Shown here piece by piece: positions 44,163 to 55,481 of a stretch of DNA of 64,000 nucleotides. Origin of the DNA: Uranotaenia lowii (taxonomy: Eukaryota; Arthropoda; Insecta; Diptera; Culicidae); the NCBI RefSeq assembly GCF_029784155.1, contig NC_073693.1, positions 332,882,592 through 332,946,591 on the forward strand, written 5' to 3'. The position numbers were made by a program, and so were the translations under genes. Every line of letters starts with the position of its first letter. Within the stretch, counting starts at the first letter, position 1. Below the pieces are notes generated by a model that ran no database searches, was not told the DNA's origin, and was given only the letters and a program-made list of their open reading frames with translations.

Positions 44163-44277
44163 AATTGAAATACACGTGTGGTTAAATTAACGTGTGACAG
44201 TGGAATGAATTTATTTTCTTATTTTACAACTAGGCACGGATTACTAAGATTGCATAATTAATTCTACGCCTCCTACA
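44163..44277 (-). repeat. Copia 5' LTR
   Basis: A 115-base LTR. On the minus strand it starts TGTAGGAGGCGTAGAATTAA and runs to GTATTTCAATT next to the primer site. It is very short for an LTR but consistent between both copies. Confidence 0.8.
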
Positions 44278-44282
44278 CGTTT

Positions 44283-46145
44283 TCAAGAGAATTCTGGTTG
44301 CTTGGGTTATGTCTAATGCCGCACTCCGTTCCCGTGGGGGTGGTACAGGTGGTATGGCATTTAGTACCCAAGTTTCTTGCAGCAGAACTTCATCAATGTC
44401 TTTGTTACACAGGAACTTGTAAAGTAATTACCAATTCTGTTTTCCTGACATTTTTGTAGATCAGATTGTTTATTTTGTCGGCCACTTCAATCAGCTGGAA
44501 TTCAGCATGAACAGAACTGTTGGTTGTTTTGATTCCTTGGACAATCTAGCTGTAAATGCATCGTAGCGAAAAAATCCAATTGTAGCACCTCGAATCATCC
44601 ACGAAGAATCTTTACATCTGTAAGTTATTAGGCCTCAGGGCGGCTCGCTTAACCAAAATAAATCGCAGGGAGTTCGAACTATGTCCTCAGGAAAACCCCA
44701 AATATGCACTTCTCGAATATTTATTTTAAATGCCACATCTATGCTCACTTCAACAAAATGTTTACGGTACCTTCTATGGGTCACATCTTGGTTGTCGGGT
44801 TTGAAGATAACAGAGCTTCTGCTGCTGCTGCTGCTGACCAACTACTCTGCCGGTCAATCACAACGAGGACGGAGGAACTAGTTGGAAAGCTTGATTGGTC
44901 GACCCGAAGGTTCGTAGTTTGAAATCGACCACAACCTTCAAACAATGATCACCCGGATAGTAACGGCTATCCGTGGCGATTGTGACCAAGCCAAGGACGA
45001 TTCAGGGACTAGGTTGAATTCTGTCACGCCAAAGGATTGCTTTTGGCCAAATACTTAGGGGTCAAGCATTAGTGTTCCGTATCTCAGCGGGATCTAAATG
45101 GCAGTTCGGCGCTTCATGGCTCTCTGGTTTTTATCACTTAGATGGATTTTGTGTGCTGGATGTCATGCACTTTATACTTCACAGTGTCGTGGTATTATTG
45201 GAAGTGAGCCAGCACCAGGAAGCCGTCTTTGACCGGCCTTGGACCGCGAGTGTAGGTCATTGCTCTCCCATTATTGCGGGCACGATCTTCGTCAACTCGT
45301 CGGGCGTCGCTACCGATCAAGCAGCGTGGGTTACCGTGGGTTTATAACCTCTGGTTGTGACGTGTTGAAGCTTCCTGGCTGCATACTGGTGGCTTGTGGC
45401 GCTGTCGTCGGGAAGGCTGCATTATTTGGGGAAAACCATCACTCATCATTTTCCCTCACTGCGATATTTAAAAACTACATTTACTTGATGAAAGTGTTAT
45501 CTGACGCTTACACATCTTGTCTATCTCTAATGTTCCGACCCACGGCTTCTAGTGTAGTTCTTTAATAGATTGAAGGGAATCGGAGTTTCCTGATTCAGAC
45601 GGATCGTTTTTCTGGCTGTTGTTCCACTAAGATTTCTGTTAGTTTCGGTGATTGGAGATCAAACTCTGGTCATCATCTCCGTTATCTTCTATCAAGGCTA
45701 AACGATTGCTTGTGTTAAGAGCTTCTGGTTTTGCATTATGGTAGGAAATGCTTATCATTTGCTCAACACTGCGGGAGAAATTTGCGCAAATTTTCGGTTT
45801 TATGCGAGATTCTAATTCGTATCATCTTTCTGCGCAATTCAAGTGTTTTATTGTTGATGTGCATTTTTTCTCCCTTTTATTTCCATCGAACTTTTTCCAG
45901 GTTATGCAAGTTCTTCATCTGCTCGGAGTTTCACCGGTTTCTCGGATGATCTGGAACCCTGTCTAGGTGTACGTTAGCAGGTTATCAGGCCCAAAACTTA
46001 TTGAAATTTCTTTCACCAATAAGATCCTGCTATGCTTTGGGGAGAGCGAAAATACAAAGGATGTACTCTTTGTGGGGTACATTTTTTGAAGTTCGGAAGA
46101 TGATGCGTGGTTGGTTTAGATTTTGGATCGAAATCTGCCGTTGGT
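44283..46145. other. Unassigned region, moderate GC
   Basis: This 1.9 kb block is less AT-rich than the flanks and holds several frames of 60-110 codons on both strands without a recognised motif. It may be a decayed retrotransposon, but I could not match any conserved block. A short CTG run sits at 44818-44835. Confidence 0.35.
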
Positions 46146-47340
46146 AAGAGCAAGTTCACTGGTGTTGGAAAAAAGTGTTAGAAATTTTGACGTTTTGAAA
46201 ATTTTACCATGAAAAAATGTTTTCAAGATCTTTGGGCGTTATATTTTTTTACAGCACTGTTTCTATTTCAGCCGTACACCCAAAATAATCCGCACGTCGT
46301 GGTTACGTGAAACACACATATTTTTTATCCAATTGATTTTCACGTAGCTTCTACGAGTAAAACATGTGAACGCACGTCAATAAGAATTCGCATGCTATAG
46401 ACTCAGCTGCAATTTACGTGAATTTTCAGTATGTTCGACGGAATGGGATGATCAAAGCGTCATGAATTAATTTTAGTTTCGAAATGAAATTTGGGTCGAT
46501 TTGTTTGATGCTTTTTCTTTTTTTGTTTTTCATAAATAACAACGAATGTGAAATTTAATCAATTTTATTACCACCATTATTATTCAACACAACACTTACT
46601 GTCACTACAATTTTTTGTGATGAGAATTTCGCGGACTCTGCATGCTTATGGCCTTCTATTTCCTTTCTGGTTTGCTTCCTTTAGAGATCCTGGTTGACTG
46701 GTCTGAAAACATTCACAAAATAAGAATTCGAAACCAATAAAAAAAATAACTTGCATTGAACTCACCAGGATGCAACGATTTCTAGGAGCCACTAATCGGA
46801 GTTTACCAAACATGACTTTCCTTCTCGATGCTCCGGAACTTCTCAAACCGAATCACTTTCCGTAGCAGAATGAATTCTCTTATTGCGCGAAACATCGAAA
46901 TAACCCGTAAACTGATGACTGACTGACTTCAATTCTTATAAGAATTTACTAGCACGCTTGAGAAAAATAACTCCAAACGCCATCCTCTTAGATTTTACGT
47001 GAAAATCATGAGTAAGTTATGTGGAAGTAAAGTAATTACTACCAAGGCGTCCTTTATACACTGTGGTTACTAAAGGTTCACGTAAAAACGATATGATGCA
47101 ACAAAATCGAAGTTTACGTGAAAAATTCCGTATAAATAATTTCCTTATTATTTTGGGTGTATGTTATAGAAATATTACTGTTTTTGCCACACAGCATGCG
47201 AAACTACAACACGTGTTGTTAAAAAACTTGAAGGCCACAGATCTTGAAAATGTTTTTGCTTGGCAAAATTTTCAAAATGTGCAAAAAGTGATAAAATTTC
47301 TACCACTTTTTCCCAACACCAGTGAACTTGCTCTTACTGT
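46146..47340. mobile_element. Foldback element GTAAGAGCAAGTTCACTGG, split by a TA element
   Basis: The left arm (46146-46277) and right arm (47162-47340) are inverted copies: GTAAGAGCAAGTTCACTGGT at the outer ends, then GTTGGGAAAAAGTGGTAGAA-like sequence and TTTTCAAGATCT. A diverged arm of the same family is at 17220-17295. Target duplication is unclear (TG on both sides). It has no coding capacity. Confidence 0.7.
46278..47159. mobile_element. TA-flanked CACCC element with TTTACGTGAA arrays
   Basis: Ends CACCCAAAATAATCCGCACG (46278) and CACCCAAAATAATAAGGAAA (complement, ending 47159), with TA at 46276-46277 and 47160-47161. TTACGTGAA or TTCACGTAA-type motifs recur near 46303, 46340, 46415, 46994, 47077 and 47113. 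The core shows no transposase. It is inserted in the loop of a foldback element. Confidence 0.85.
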
Positions 47341-47517
47341 GTGGTGTTATCATTACAATTGTATATCGCAGTCAAATAAAAGAATGCACAAAAACTCAGC
47401 TGTTAGTAAAAAAGTTAGTAAACCCGTGATTCTGTTGTACGATGGAAGAAACAGAATGTATCTCAATAATTTGAATGCTGTCTTGCAATTTGTTTCGGTG
47501 TAAACTGGCCCCGGTAT

Positions 47518-49182
47518 CAGGGGTGCCAGGTGGTTTCGGTCAAAATCACGACAACGCGAAGTTAAAAATCAGGATTTTTCAGGACACCTCTTGATTGATG
47601 CAAATAATGAGGATTTCTGCTAAAATTGCATAAATAAAGGCGCAATACAGGTGCTGTAAACGCCTTGATTTATGCAACAACAGTACGCAGTTTGTTGGCT
47701 GGCCGGTAGTTCATATCGAAAAACACCAATTGAATATCATCTGACCCTAAAATTACCACCTGCACTGAACAAAATCCGGCTATAAGGTTTATTGGGAATT
47801 CTAGTGTTTTCGCACTAAAGGAAAATCCAATACTTTTTATCACAAGACAAATGATTTATTTTATCAGAATTTTCAATGAATTTTATAGATAGGAAAATTA
47901 TTACGATTTATTATTTAAACTAGTGTAATGAATGGTTCCATCATTGAAATCAAATATGCCTGTAATTTGATTTCTATTTCTCATCTTATTTATCCAAATA
48001 AACAAATTTAACCAAAATTATATGATTCAAACATTTATTATAACAAATCAAGATATTAAAAAAGTTACACTGCACTGCACTTCAAACACTTGTTATGAAT
48101 GGTGGGACGCAGTTTCATGCCTGATGCATGTTGATCCTGGCTGGTACATAGATCCAGATTCAGCGGATTGGGTGCTATTGTTCGGGTGGATTTATGTTTC
48201 CTGGAAAAAAAAATCCGCATTAAGTTTCAAACGAATTATGTTTTAAAAAATTAATTAGGTACCTGTGCATGGCGAAGAATGGAACCGTGCGCATTCTCGC
48301 TAAAGTTCGAATCTGTTTTCCTCCGCTGCTGTCCCTTTTTTAAGGCCCGTGTTTTACCTGTTAGAATAGATATTGAAATATAAACACCAAGTAGTTCAGC
48401 CATTCCACTTTTCTAACTTACGTTCGTAAATGTTTGCTTATATCACAGCGATGAAATTTAAGTTATCTTTGCTGCCACTCAGCTGGTAAAATCCTCCGGC
48501 GAAAAATTACTACTGGGACAAAACACGAACAATATTTTCTGGGTTTATGTTTCCCAAACAAATTAACAGAGATTGATACGGATCACGACTCAGGCACGCC
48601 AACGTGTGTTCTAACTTCAGAATGATGAAATGTATACGAATTTCATATATGTTTTATTAGGTACAACGAGCATCTAAAATTCATTGGATTTTTCTATATT
48701 TCGTAATGGACTTATCGTTTGCTTCTATCACACACTGAATGATAAGATTTATTAGATTGACCCTATAAATTTCATAGCCCAATTTAGTTTAATAATTAAT
48801 GGATTGTCCTTTGCATTTCACCAATTGAGTGAGGCAGATACAATTTATTGGATTTTCCTATATTTTTTAAAGGATAATTTTATAGCTAAAATTTGGCTGT
48901 GAATAATAAGATTTATTAAAACGACCCTATAAATTTAATCGCCCAATTTGGTTCAGTGTGTTAAATGGGTTTAACTATTTTATAACCTTTTTATTCGATT
49001 TTCTCATAGGTTAACTACAAATTTTATCATATTTAAGGAGTTTTTATGAAAATCAGGACAAATCAGGACATTTTGGGGATAAATTTTCAAAAATCAGGAC
49101 AACTCGAGAGTTTTTGGAAAATTAGGACGGTCTCTCGAAAATCAGGACAAATCCTGATAAATCAGGACACCTGGCACCTCTG
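47518..49182. mobile_element. hAT-like nonautonomous element, 8-bp target duplication
   Basis: Ends CAGGGGTGCCAGGTG (47518) and CAGAGGTGCCAGGTG (complement, ending 49182), with a perfect 8-base duplication, CCCGGTAT, at 47510-47517 and 49183-49190. This is the hAT signature. Subterminal AATCAGGAC repeats cluster at 47567-47600 and 49052-49170. It has no transposase; most of its length is a second element inserted at 47763-48958. Confidence 0.88.
47763..48958. mobile_element. CACTG element with TATAGGG/TTTATTGG arrays, TG-flanked
   Basis: Ends CACTGAACAAAATCCGGCTA (47763) and CACTGAACCAAATTGGGCGA (complement, ending 48958), flanked by TG (47761-47762 and 48959-48960) rather than TA. GATTTATTA plus CCCTATAAATTT recurs in direct orientation at about 48750 and 48910, and ATTGGATTTT(T/C)CTATATTT at about 48683 and 48849. 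No transposase is visible. Confidence 0.75.
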
Positions 49183-49289
49183 CCCGGTATAGTCCTTTTT
49201 TTTTTTTTTTAACAATTCTTTATTTGAAACGGCTCATACCTTTAGGCTTTAAGGAGCCAAAATCGATTTTGTTGTTTACAATTGTTTTC

Positions 49290-51300
49290 TTAACTTAACA
49301 CTTTGTGAGAGGAGAAAGGAAGATAGAAAGGGAAATATGAAAATAAAAAAGAAATTAGACGAAGATCGATAGCTTTTAGAAAAAGGTAGATTTCGAACAT
49401 GTAGTCCAAATCTAGCACAGCTAGTACATCTCTAACTGGAACATTAGGTGGTTTTCCTCGGGCCCTAAGGGAGTCTATTAAATTCGTTCTGGCGACAAGA
49501 TGGACCTCACACGACCAAACAATATGCTCGATGTCATGGTAACCTTGGCCGCAACTACACAAATTGCTGCCAGCAATGTCAAAACGATAGAGTACCGCGT
49601 CTAAGGAACAATGATTGGACATGAGACGGGAAAATATACGAATAAAATCCCGACTCAAGTTCAATCTATTGAACCATGGTTTAAGGCTTACCTTTGGGAT
49701 AATCGAGTGGAGCCACCGACCATCCTCATCCTCGTCCCATTTGCGCTGCCAGTTGACAAGAGAGTTCCCTCGTACCAAGAAGTAGAATTCGTTGAAGACG
49801 ATTTCACGTGGATACGTGTCGCCTTCCGTCGCCCCCCACCTTTGCCAGAGAGTCTGCCTTCTCATTGCCCACTATCGAGCAATGAGAGGGAACCCAAACA
49901 AAGGTAATGGGAAAGCGACGTCTTGTTAAAGCACTCAAAGTATCCCGTATCTTCTCTAGGAAGAACGGCGAGTGCTTTCCCGGTCGTATTGATCGTATTG
50001 CGTCAACTGAGCTTAGACTATCCGTTACAATGTAGTAGTGCCCAACAGGCCGTGAGGCGATGCTGTCCAAGGCCCAGTGAATAGCAGCTAACTCTGCTAT
50101 ATACACAGAGCATGGAGACTGGAGGTTATAAGAGGCGCTAGTTGTTTCGTTGAAAACACTCCGAATCCCGTTGATTCCTCAATTAGAGACCCATCGGTAA
50201 AGTACATTTTGTCAGCATCGACGTGTCTATATTTAGCTTCGAAAATTCTTGGAATCAGAAGTGGGCGATGCGAATCCGGGATTCCACGAATTTCCTGCTG
50301 CATAGACAAATCAAACTGGACAGAAGAATTATCGTAGTGTGGGCTGAAAACACGAGTTGGAGAGTACGAAGAAGGGTTTACCTGCATTGACATGAGGACA
50401 TAGTATACAGACATAAATCTTGTTCGAAAATTTTGCTCAAGTAACCTTTCAAAATTAACGATCACCAATGGGTTCATGACCTCACACCTGATGAGGAACC
50501 GAAGTGATAGTAGATTGTATCGATCTTTCAAAGGGAGTATTCCTGCCAAAACTTCAAGACTCATGTTGTGCGTTGAGGGCATAGAGCCCATTGCGATGCG
50601 GAGACAACGGTATTGGAATACGCTCTGAGTTTGATGAGGTGAGATTTGGCAGCTGACTGGAAACAGAAGCTACCATATTCCATCACTGAAAGAAATGGTT
50701 GTTCGATACAATTTTAAAAGATCTTCTGGGTGGGCTCCCCAACAGGTGCCTGTGATTGATCGGAGAAAATTTATTCTTTGTTGGCATTTTCCTTTCAGAT
50801 ACTCAATGTGGGCTCTCCAGGTACACTTGGAGTCAAACCAAACCCCCAAGATACTTAAAACACCTCGATTGAGTGATCGTTCTGCCTAGGAGTTGAAGCT
50901 TCGGTTGAGCAGGTCTATGTTTCTTAGAGAAAACAACCATCTCCGTTTTCTGAGGGGAAAACTCAATCCCAAGCCCCAACGCCCAGGAAGACAATCTGTC
51001 TAAAGTATCTTGTAAAGGTCTGTGCAGATGAGACTCGGAAGATCCTGTGACAGACACCACGCCGTCATCTGCAAGTTGTCTTAGAGTGCAGCCTTCAGAG
51101 AGACAAGTATCGATGTCACTTACGTAAAAAGTTGTACAAAAGTGGACTTAAACATGAACCCTGTGGGAGGCCCATGTAGGAGGTTCTTCTAATTGCAATA
51201 TCTCCGTGAGCAAAGTTCAGATGTTTCTCACAAAGCAAGCTGTATAAGATGTTGTTCAATAGTGTGAGGCAGACCCCGGGAGTGCAACTTGTCTGACAAC
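49290..51300 (-). pseudogene. LINE 4 ORF2, end of RT and RNase H
   Basis: After a frame break near 51228 the RT continues with GLPQGSCLSPLLYNFYVSDI and a catalytic LADDGVV (about 51090-51060). IEFSPQKTEMVVFSKKHRPA (about 50930) and a linker follow. RNase H shows MYFTDGSLIEESTGFGVFST (Asp, about 50200), MYIAELAAIHWALDSI (Glu), HYYIVTDSLSSVDAI (Asp) and FVWVPSHCSIVGNEKADSLA (about 49900-49860). A C-terminal Cys/His motif, NLCSCGQGYHDIEHIVWSCE, lies near 49550. Frames change near 50100 and 49850. Confidence 0.88.
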
Positions 51301-52050
51301 ACCTCTATTGAGACTGCATCAAAAGCTCCCTTTATGTCTAGAAACACTGAAGCCATTTGCTCACGTTTTGCGTACGCCATTTGTATCTCTGAAGACAGCA
51401 AAGCAAGACAATCGTTTGTTCCTTTGCCCCTTCGAAACCCAAATTGAGTATCTGAAAGGAGGCCATTTGTTTCTACCCATTTATCCAAACGAAACAAAAT
51501 CATTTTCTCCATCAATTTACGTATACAAGACAACATCGCTATTGGACGGTACGAATTCGCATCGGACGCTGGTTTTCCGGGCTTTTGGATAGCGATAACT
51601 CTCACTTGTCTCCACTCTTGGGGAACAATGTTATGCTCCAAGAATTGATTAAATAAATTTAACAAGCGAAATTTGGCGGCGTCCGGAAGGTTTTTCAACA
51701 AGTTAAATCTAATTTTATCAATACCCGGAGCTGAATTGTTGCAAGAGAGGAGGGCAAGTGAGAATTCGACCATCGAAAAACTGGAATCCAGACCACACCT
51801 TTCAGGAAGCACATCCCGGATTATTTTTTGTACAGGCGTAGAATCTGGACAGACTTTCCGTGCGAAGTTAAATATCCATCTATGTGAATATTCCTCACTT
51901 TCATTCGTAGATGATCTATTACGCATGCTTCGTGCCACTCTCCACAAGGTACTCAAGGATGTTTCTCTTGATAAGCCACCCACAAAATTCCTCCAATACG
52001 CCTTTTTCTTCCCCTTGACCAATTTTTTAAACTGATTTTCAAGGGAAACA
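51228..52050 (-). pseudogene. LINE 4 ORF2, first half of RT
   Basis: Resumes after the TA element with VSLENQFKKLVKGKKKAYWR, then ALLSCNNSAPGIDKIRFNLL, PGKPASDANSYRPIAMLSCI, FGFRRGKGTNDCLALLSSEI and MASVFLDIKGAFDAVSIEVL (motif A). The frame terminates at 51228. The preceding part ends FEVY at 53063, so removal of the TA element and one TA would restore continuity at this point. Confidence 0.88.
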
Positions 52051-52052
52051 TA

Positions 52053-53060
52053 CACGCAGAGAAAACTTGGATTTTGAAACAAAACAAAACTGACTTTAAT
52101 TCAAAAAATTCATTTTTTGGATTCAATCTCCTGTTTACTTTGAATCGATGAATTATGGTTTTGTTTCAAATGAATAATTTTTGAAAGAAAGAATTAGTTT
52201 TTTGAATCGAAAAATTTTTGACTTTGGTTTTAAACAAATTCTTTGATTCAAAAGACATTTTTTCAATTGCAAATTTATTTGGAAACAAAGTAAATTTTCT
52301 TTCAACCAAAGAAAAATGTATTCAATGCAACGGAATAATTTCTTAAAATAAAAACTTCAAACTTAGAAGGTTTTTTGCATTGAGCAAGAAGAATTTAAAA
52401 CGAAAATCGGTTCAAGTTTGGCTGGTCGTGTTAAAATGTGGATCAGAATTAGCTTGGTTAGCAGGATTCCGGATAAAGTATGGTAATTGAATGTTAATTA
52501 AAGAATAAATATTGAAGAATTTCAATAAGTGCTTGCAATTTTACAGGACCACGGCCGATGAATGGTTTTCCAAGTCCATGGATGCCTCATCCGAGGTGAC
52601 ACCGCTCCAATTCAACGATCAGGTCCACGAAAATTGAAACCAGATGATTCGATTAAAGTAAACCACTTTGTGACCTAGTGTTTAATTTATTTGTGAATGA
52701 AAATAAATTTTATTTTTAAAATCGTTTCTTTTTATTATTTGAAATTCCTAATAGGAATTTCAAAACAACATAAAATATTTCTTCCAATTGGAATAATAGA
52801 AAATGGTCCAATGAATTAATGCTTTTAAATCTAAATTAAATTACCTTGTGGCAAAACAAAGCAACTTTAAATCAAAAGAAACTGTTTTTTGTATCAAAGT
52901 ACTAGTATTTTGAATCAAAGATTTTTCAAAAGATAAATTCTTTGAAACAAACGAAAATTCATTTGACACAAAGAAATTTTTATTTATCCCAAAATCAAAG
53001 GAAAAAATCCTTTGTTTTTGCGGCACTTTCCTTTGAAATAAAAAATCTTTTCGCTGCGTG
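52053..53060. mobile_element. TA-flanked CACGCAG element with TTTGAATCAAAG arrays
   Basis: Ends CACGCAGAGAAAACTTGGAT (52053) and CACGCAGCGAAAAGATTTTT (complement, ending 53060), with TA at 52051-52052 and 53061-53062. The ORF2 reading frame on both sides confirms the borders. TTTGATTCAAA, TTTGAATC and TTTGAAAC-type motifs fill 52070-52330 and 52850-53035, with a quieter core. No transposase was found. Confidence 0.9.
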
Positions 53061-53062
53061 TA

Positions 53063-54055
53063 TACTTCAAAAAGGGCGAGAGTTCCATATTTCCGAAAAT
53101 CTTTGAATGCTTTTGATTTGTCCTTATAAAGCTTGGAACACTGCTGGTCCCACCATGGGTTTGGAGGCCTTCGGGGAACTGATGAATCTGGGATGGGTTT
53201 TGTTTGAGCGCAAAGTGCACTTTCATGTATTAAACGTGAAAGAAAGTGGTACTCCTCTGCAGGAGGTAAAACATTCGTAGAATCGATTGCTGATGTTATT
53301 TCGTCCGAGTATTTTTTCCAGTCGATGTGTCTTGTAAGGTCATATGTCATATTTATTGTGTTTGAAGAGCTAACCCCATTGGTGATTGTAATTTTGATTG
53401 GCAAGTGATCACTACCATTGAGATCAGGGATTACCTTCCACTGGCAATCCAATGATAGTGAGTTTGAGCAGAGTGAGAGGTCAATTGCACTTTGTCTTGC
53501 AGGAGGTTTAGGTACTCGTGTTTTTTCACCCGTGTTCAAAATTGTTAAATTGAAACTGTCGCAAATGTCATAGATAAGAGTAGAACGACTATCGTCAATT
53601 TGTTCTCCCCAGACAGTTCCATGCGAATTAAAGTCACCCAGGATCAACCTTGGCTCAGGGAGCACTGAGCACAGGTCCTCTAGGTGACGTCGATCCACTG
53701 CAACTCTATGAGGCCAGTACAAACTGACAACGCATAAGTCCTTACCTCTTATAGTTGTATGACATGCAACAGCTTCAATTCCTCCTGATAAAGGGAGGTG
53801 GATTCTATAGAAGGAGTGGTGCTTATTGATCCCCAAAAGCACCCCTCCATAAGAATCGTCGCGGTCTAGACGTATGACATTAAAATCGTGGAATGAGATG
53901 TTAGATTGTGAAGAAAGCCAAGTTTCGGACAACGCAAAAATATCGCAACTAGTTTCATGAAGTAAAAATTTGAACGGGTCCAGTTTAGGGACGAGACTAC
54001 GACAATTCCACTGTAAAACAGTGATATCTCCGACCTCTCGGCGTAAATTAGCCAT
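53063..54055 (-). pseudogene. LINE 4 ORF2, endonuclease
   Basis: Starts at ATG 54055-54053 (MANLRREVGDITVLQWNCRS), 8 bases before the end of ORF1, so the two frames overlap in ATGGCTAA. Endonuclease marks are ALSETWLSSQSNIS, DSYGGVLLGINKHHS, RLILGDFNSHGTVWGEQIDD, RQSAIDLSLCS and GSDHLPIKI. The frame is open to the insertion at 53062, and all expected catalytic motifs are present. Later frame breaks disable the complete protein. Confidence 0.92.
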
Positions 54056-55481
54056 CGAGAGAGATAAACACTGAAAGAAGGGGCCAAGTTTGCATTAATT
54101 GCTTCAAAAATGTCTTAACCATAGGAAGCATTGCACTAACAATACTTCTTATGGATTCAGAAACGTTAAAAAACGTGAAAATTCCATTAAGTATGTCAGA
54201 AAACTTGAAAAGTCCCGGTTGATGAGTTGATTCTGACAAATCCGCATTAGTAACGGGAGCTTTTGAAGTCCCAGCTGCTGTTGAATTATTCTGTGGAGAA
54301 AAGGTCGCGCGGAATCCAGGAGGAACTTGTTTTTTCTTGTCTGTAGCAATCACTTTTTTGGTGATGTTGATTGGAGGGCTGATTGTCGGGATTTTATTCG
54401 GAATCTTAGGGGTCTTAGTAGTTGGTTTTGAACGTTTTCGCGAGTTCGCTACAAAAATAAACGGGTTCTCCTCATCTGTTGTGTCCTCGTTGTCAACTGG
54501 CAGCACTGTGAAAATGTTACTGGACTGCGGTTGGATCGGAGGCGCCGCGCCCTTTAGTATGGCGGCATAGGAACGTTTTGACCGTTCCTTCAAAGAGCGC
54601 CTTTGACTATCCCAGCGGCTCTTAAACGCCTCGCACAAGGAGATGTCATGAGGTGAGCCCCCGCAATAGACACATTTCTGTTCTATTGCTGAGCATGCTC
54701 CATCCCCATGAACCTCCCCGCATTTGGGGCAACGCTTCTTGCTACAACAATGGGAAGCTGTATGCCCCAATTTAATGCAATTTTTGCATTCCATCGGGCG
54801 AGGCACGAAGAGCCGCACAGGAAGCCTCAAAACTCCGTCAATCAAGACGTAGTGAGGGAGGGCGGTACCCGCAAAGGTCACTCGAAATGAAGCTGAAGGC
54901 GAGTACTTTTTAACTCCTTCTACGACGGTGGTAGTATTGAGTTGGCGGCAATCCAAGATTTCGACCGAAGTCGAATCAAGGCTCTTAAATTTACCAACGC
55001 CGTGGGATTTAACGTACCCAGCCTCCAGACTCATTTCTGAGATCACGCCCTCTATCTCTACGTTTCGAGACGGAATGTAGACGTGGTACTCTAAATTAAT
55101 GAATTTGCTGGCAACAATTTCATTAGCGGATTTATGATTGTCCACGACAACGCGCAACTTGTTTGGTCGCACCTTAGTAACGCAGGTTACGGAGGGCCAC
55201 CTCGCCAGATCTTTAGTGATCTGCACTACGTTTAGCTGTTTGCCGTTAGCTTTGGGCCGGATGAAAACCACCCATGGCCCAGAAAAAGACAAACCATCTG
55301 TGTAGGTTCGGAGTCGAGGAGCTACACTGTCATCTGTGGGTGATGAAGAATTATTGGACGTACGAGAATGATTAGCACTTGAGGGACCAGCATCGTCTGA
55401 ATCCTCCAAATGCTCTTCATTCTCGTACATGGCTTCCTTTTCGTCCACCGATGACGAGTTTAACCCCCCGCCTTCGTTCAT
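54048..55481 (-). CDS. LINE 4 ORF1, nucleic-acid-binding protein (intact frame)
   Basis: A 477-residue frame from ATG 55481-55479 to TAA 54050-54048. A Ser/Glu-rich N-terminus leads to a central domain (SFSGPWVVFIRPKANGKQLN onward), three CCHC-type zinc knuckles (CKNCIKLGHTASHC, CPKCGEVHGDGAC, CVYCGGSPHDISLC) and a Lys/Pro-rich tail. ORF1 proteins of I-type LINEs bind the element RNA and act as chaperones. The frame is uninterrupted, unlike ORF2. A GTG lies 18 bases further upstream in frame, but the ATG is the natural start. Confidence 0.9.
   Translation of the reverse strand: MNEGGGLNSSSVDEKEAMYENEEHLEDSDDAGPSSANHSRTSNNSSSPTDDSVAPRLRTYTDGLSFSGPWVVFIRPKANGKQLNVVQITKDLARWPSVTCVTKVRPNKLRVVVDNHKSANEIVASKFINLEYHVYIPSRNVEIEGVISEMSLEAGYVKSHGVGKFKSLDSTSVEILDCRQLNTTTVVEGVKKYSPSASFRVTFAGTALPHYVLIDGVLRLPVRLFVPRPMECKNCIKLGHTASHCCSKKRCPKCGEVHGDGACSAIEQKCVYCGGSPHDISLCEAFKSRWDSQRRSLKERSKRSYAAILKGAAPPIQPQSSNIFTVLPVDNEDTTDEENPFIFVANSRKRSKPTTKTPKIPNKIPTISPPINITKKVIATDKKKQVPPGFRATFSPQNNSTAAGTSKAPVTNADLSESTHQPGLFKFSDILNGIFTFFNVSESIRSIVSAMLPMVKTFLKQLMQTWPLLSVFISLDG

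Larger units (their letters stand above)
40889..44277 (-). mobile_element. Copia (Ty1-type) LTR retrotransposon, internally deleted
   Basis: A 5-base target duplication, CGTTT (40884-40888 and 44278-44282), bounds two short LTRs. Just inside the 5' LTR on the minus strand is GGTAATGGGCCCAG (44149-44162). This matches the initiator-tRNA-Met primer site used by copia. Integrase, reverse transcriptase and RNase H follow in copia order. The internal region is only about 2.9 kb because most of gag and the protease are missing. Confidence 0.88.

Noticed and set aside
44283..46145. Decayed retrotransposon coding region
   Set aside because: Moderate GC and several frames hinted at this, but no endonuclease, RT, RNase H or integrase motif could be found.
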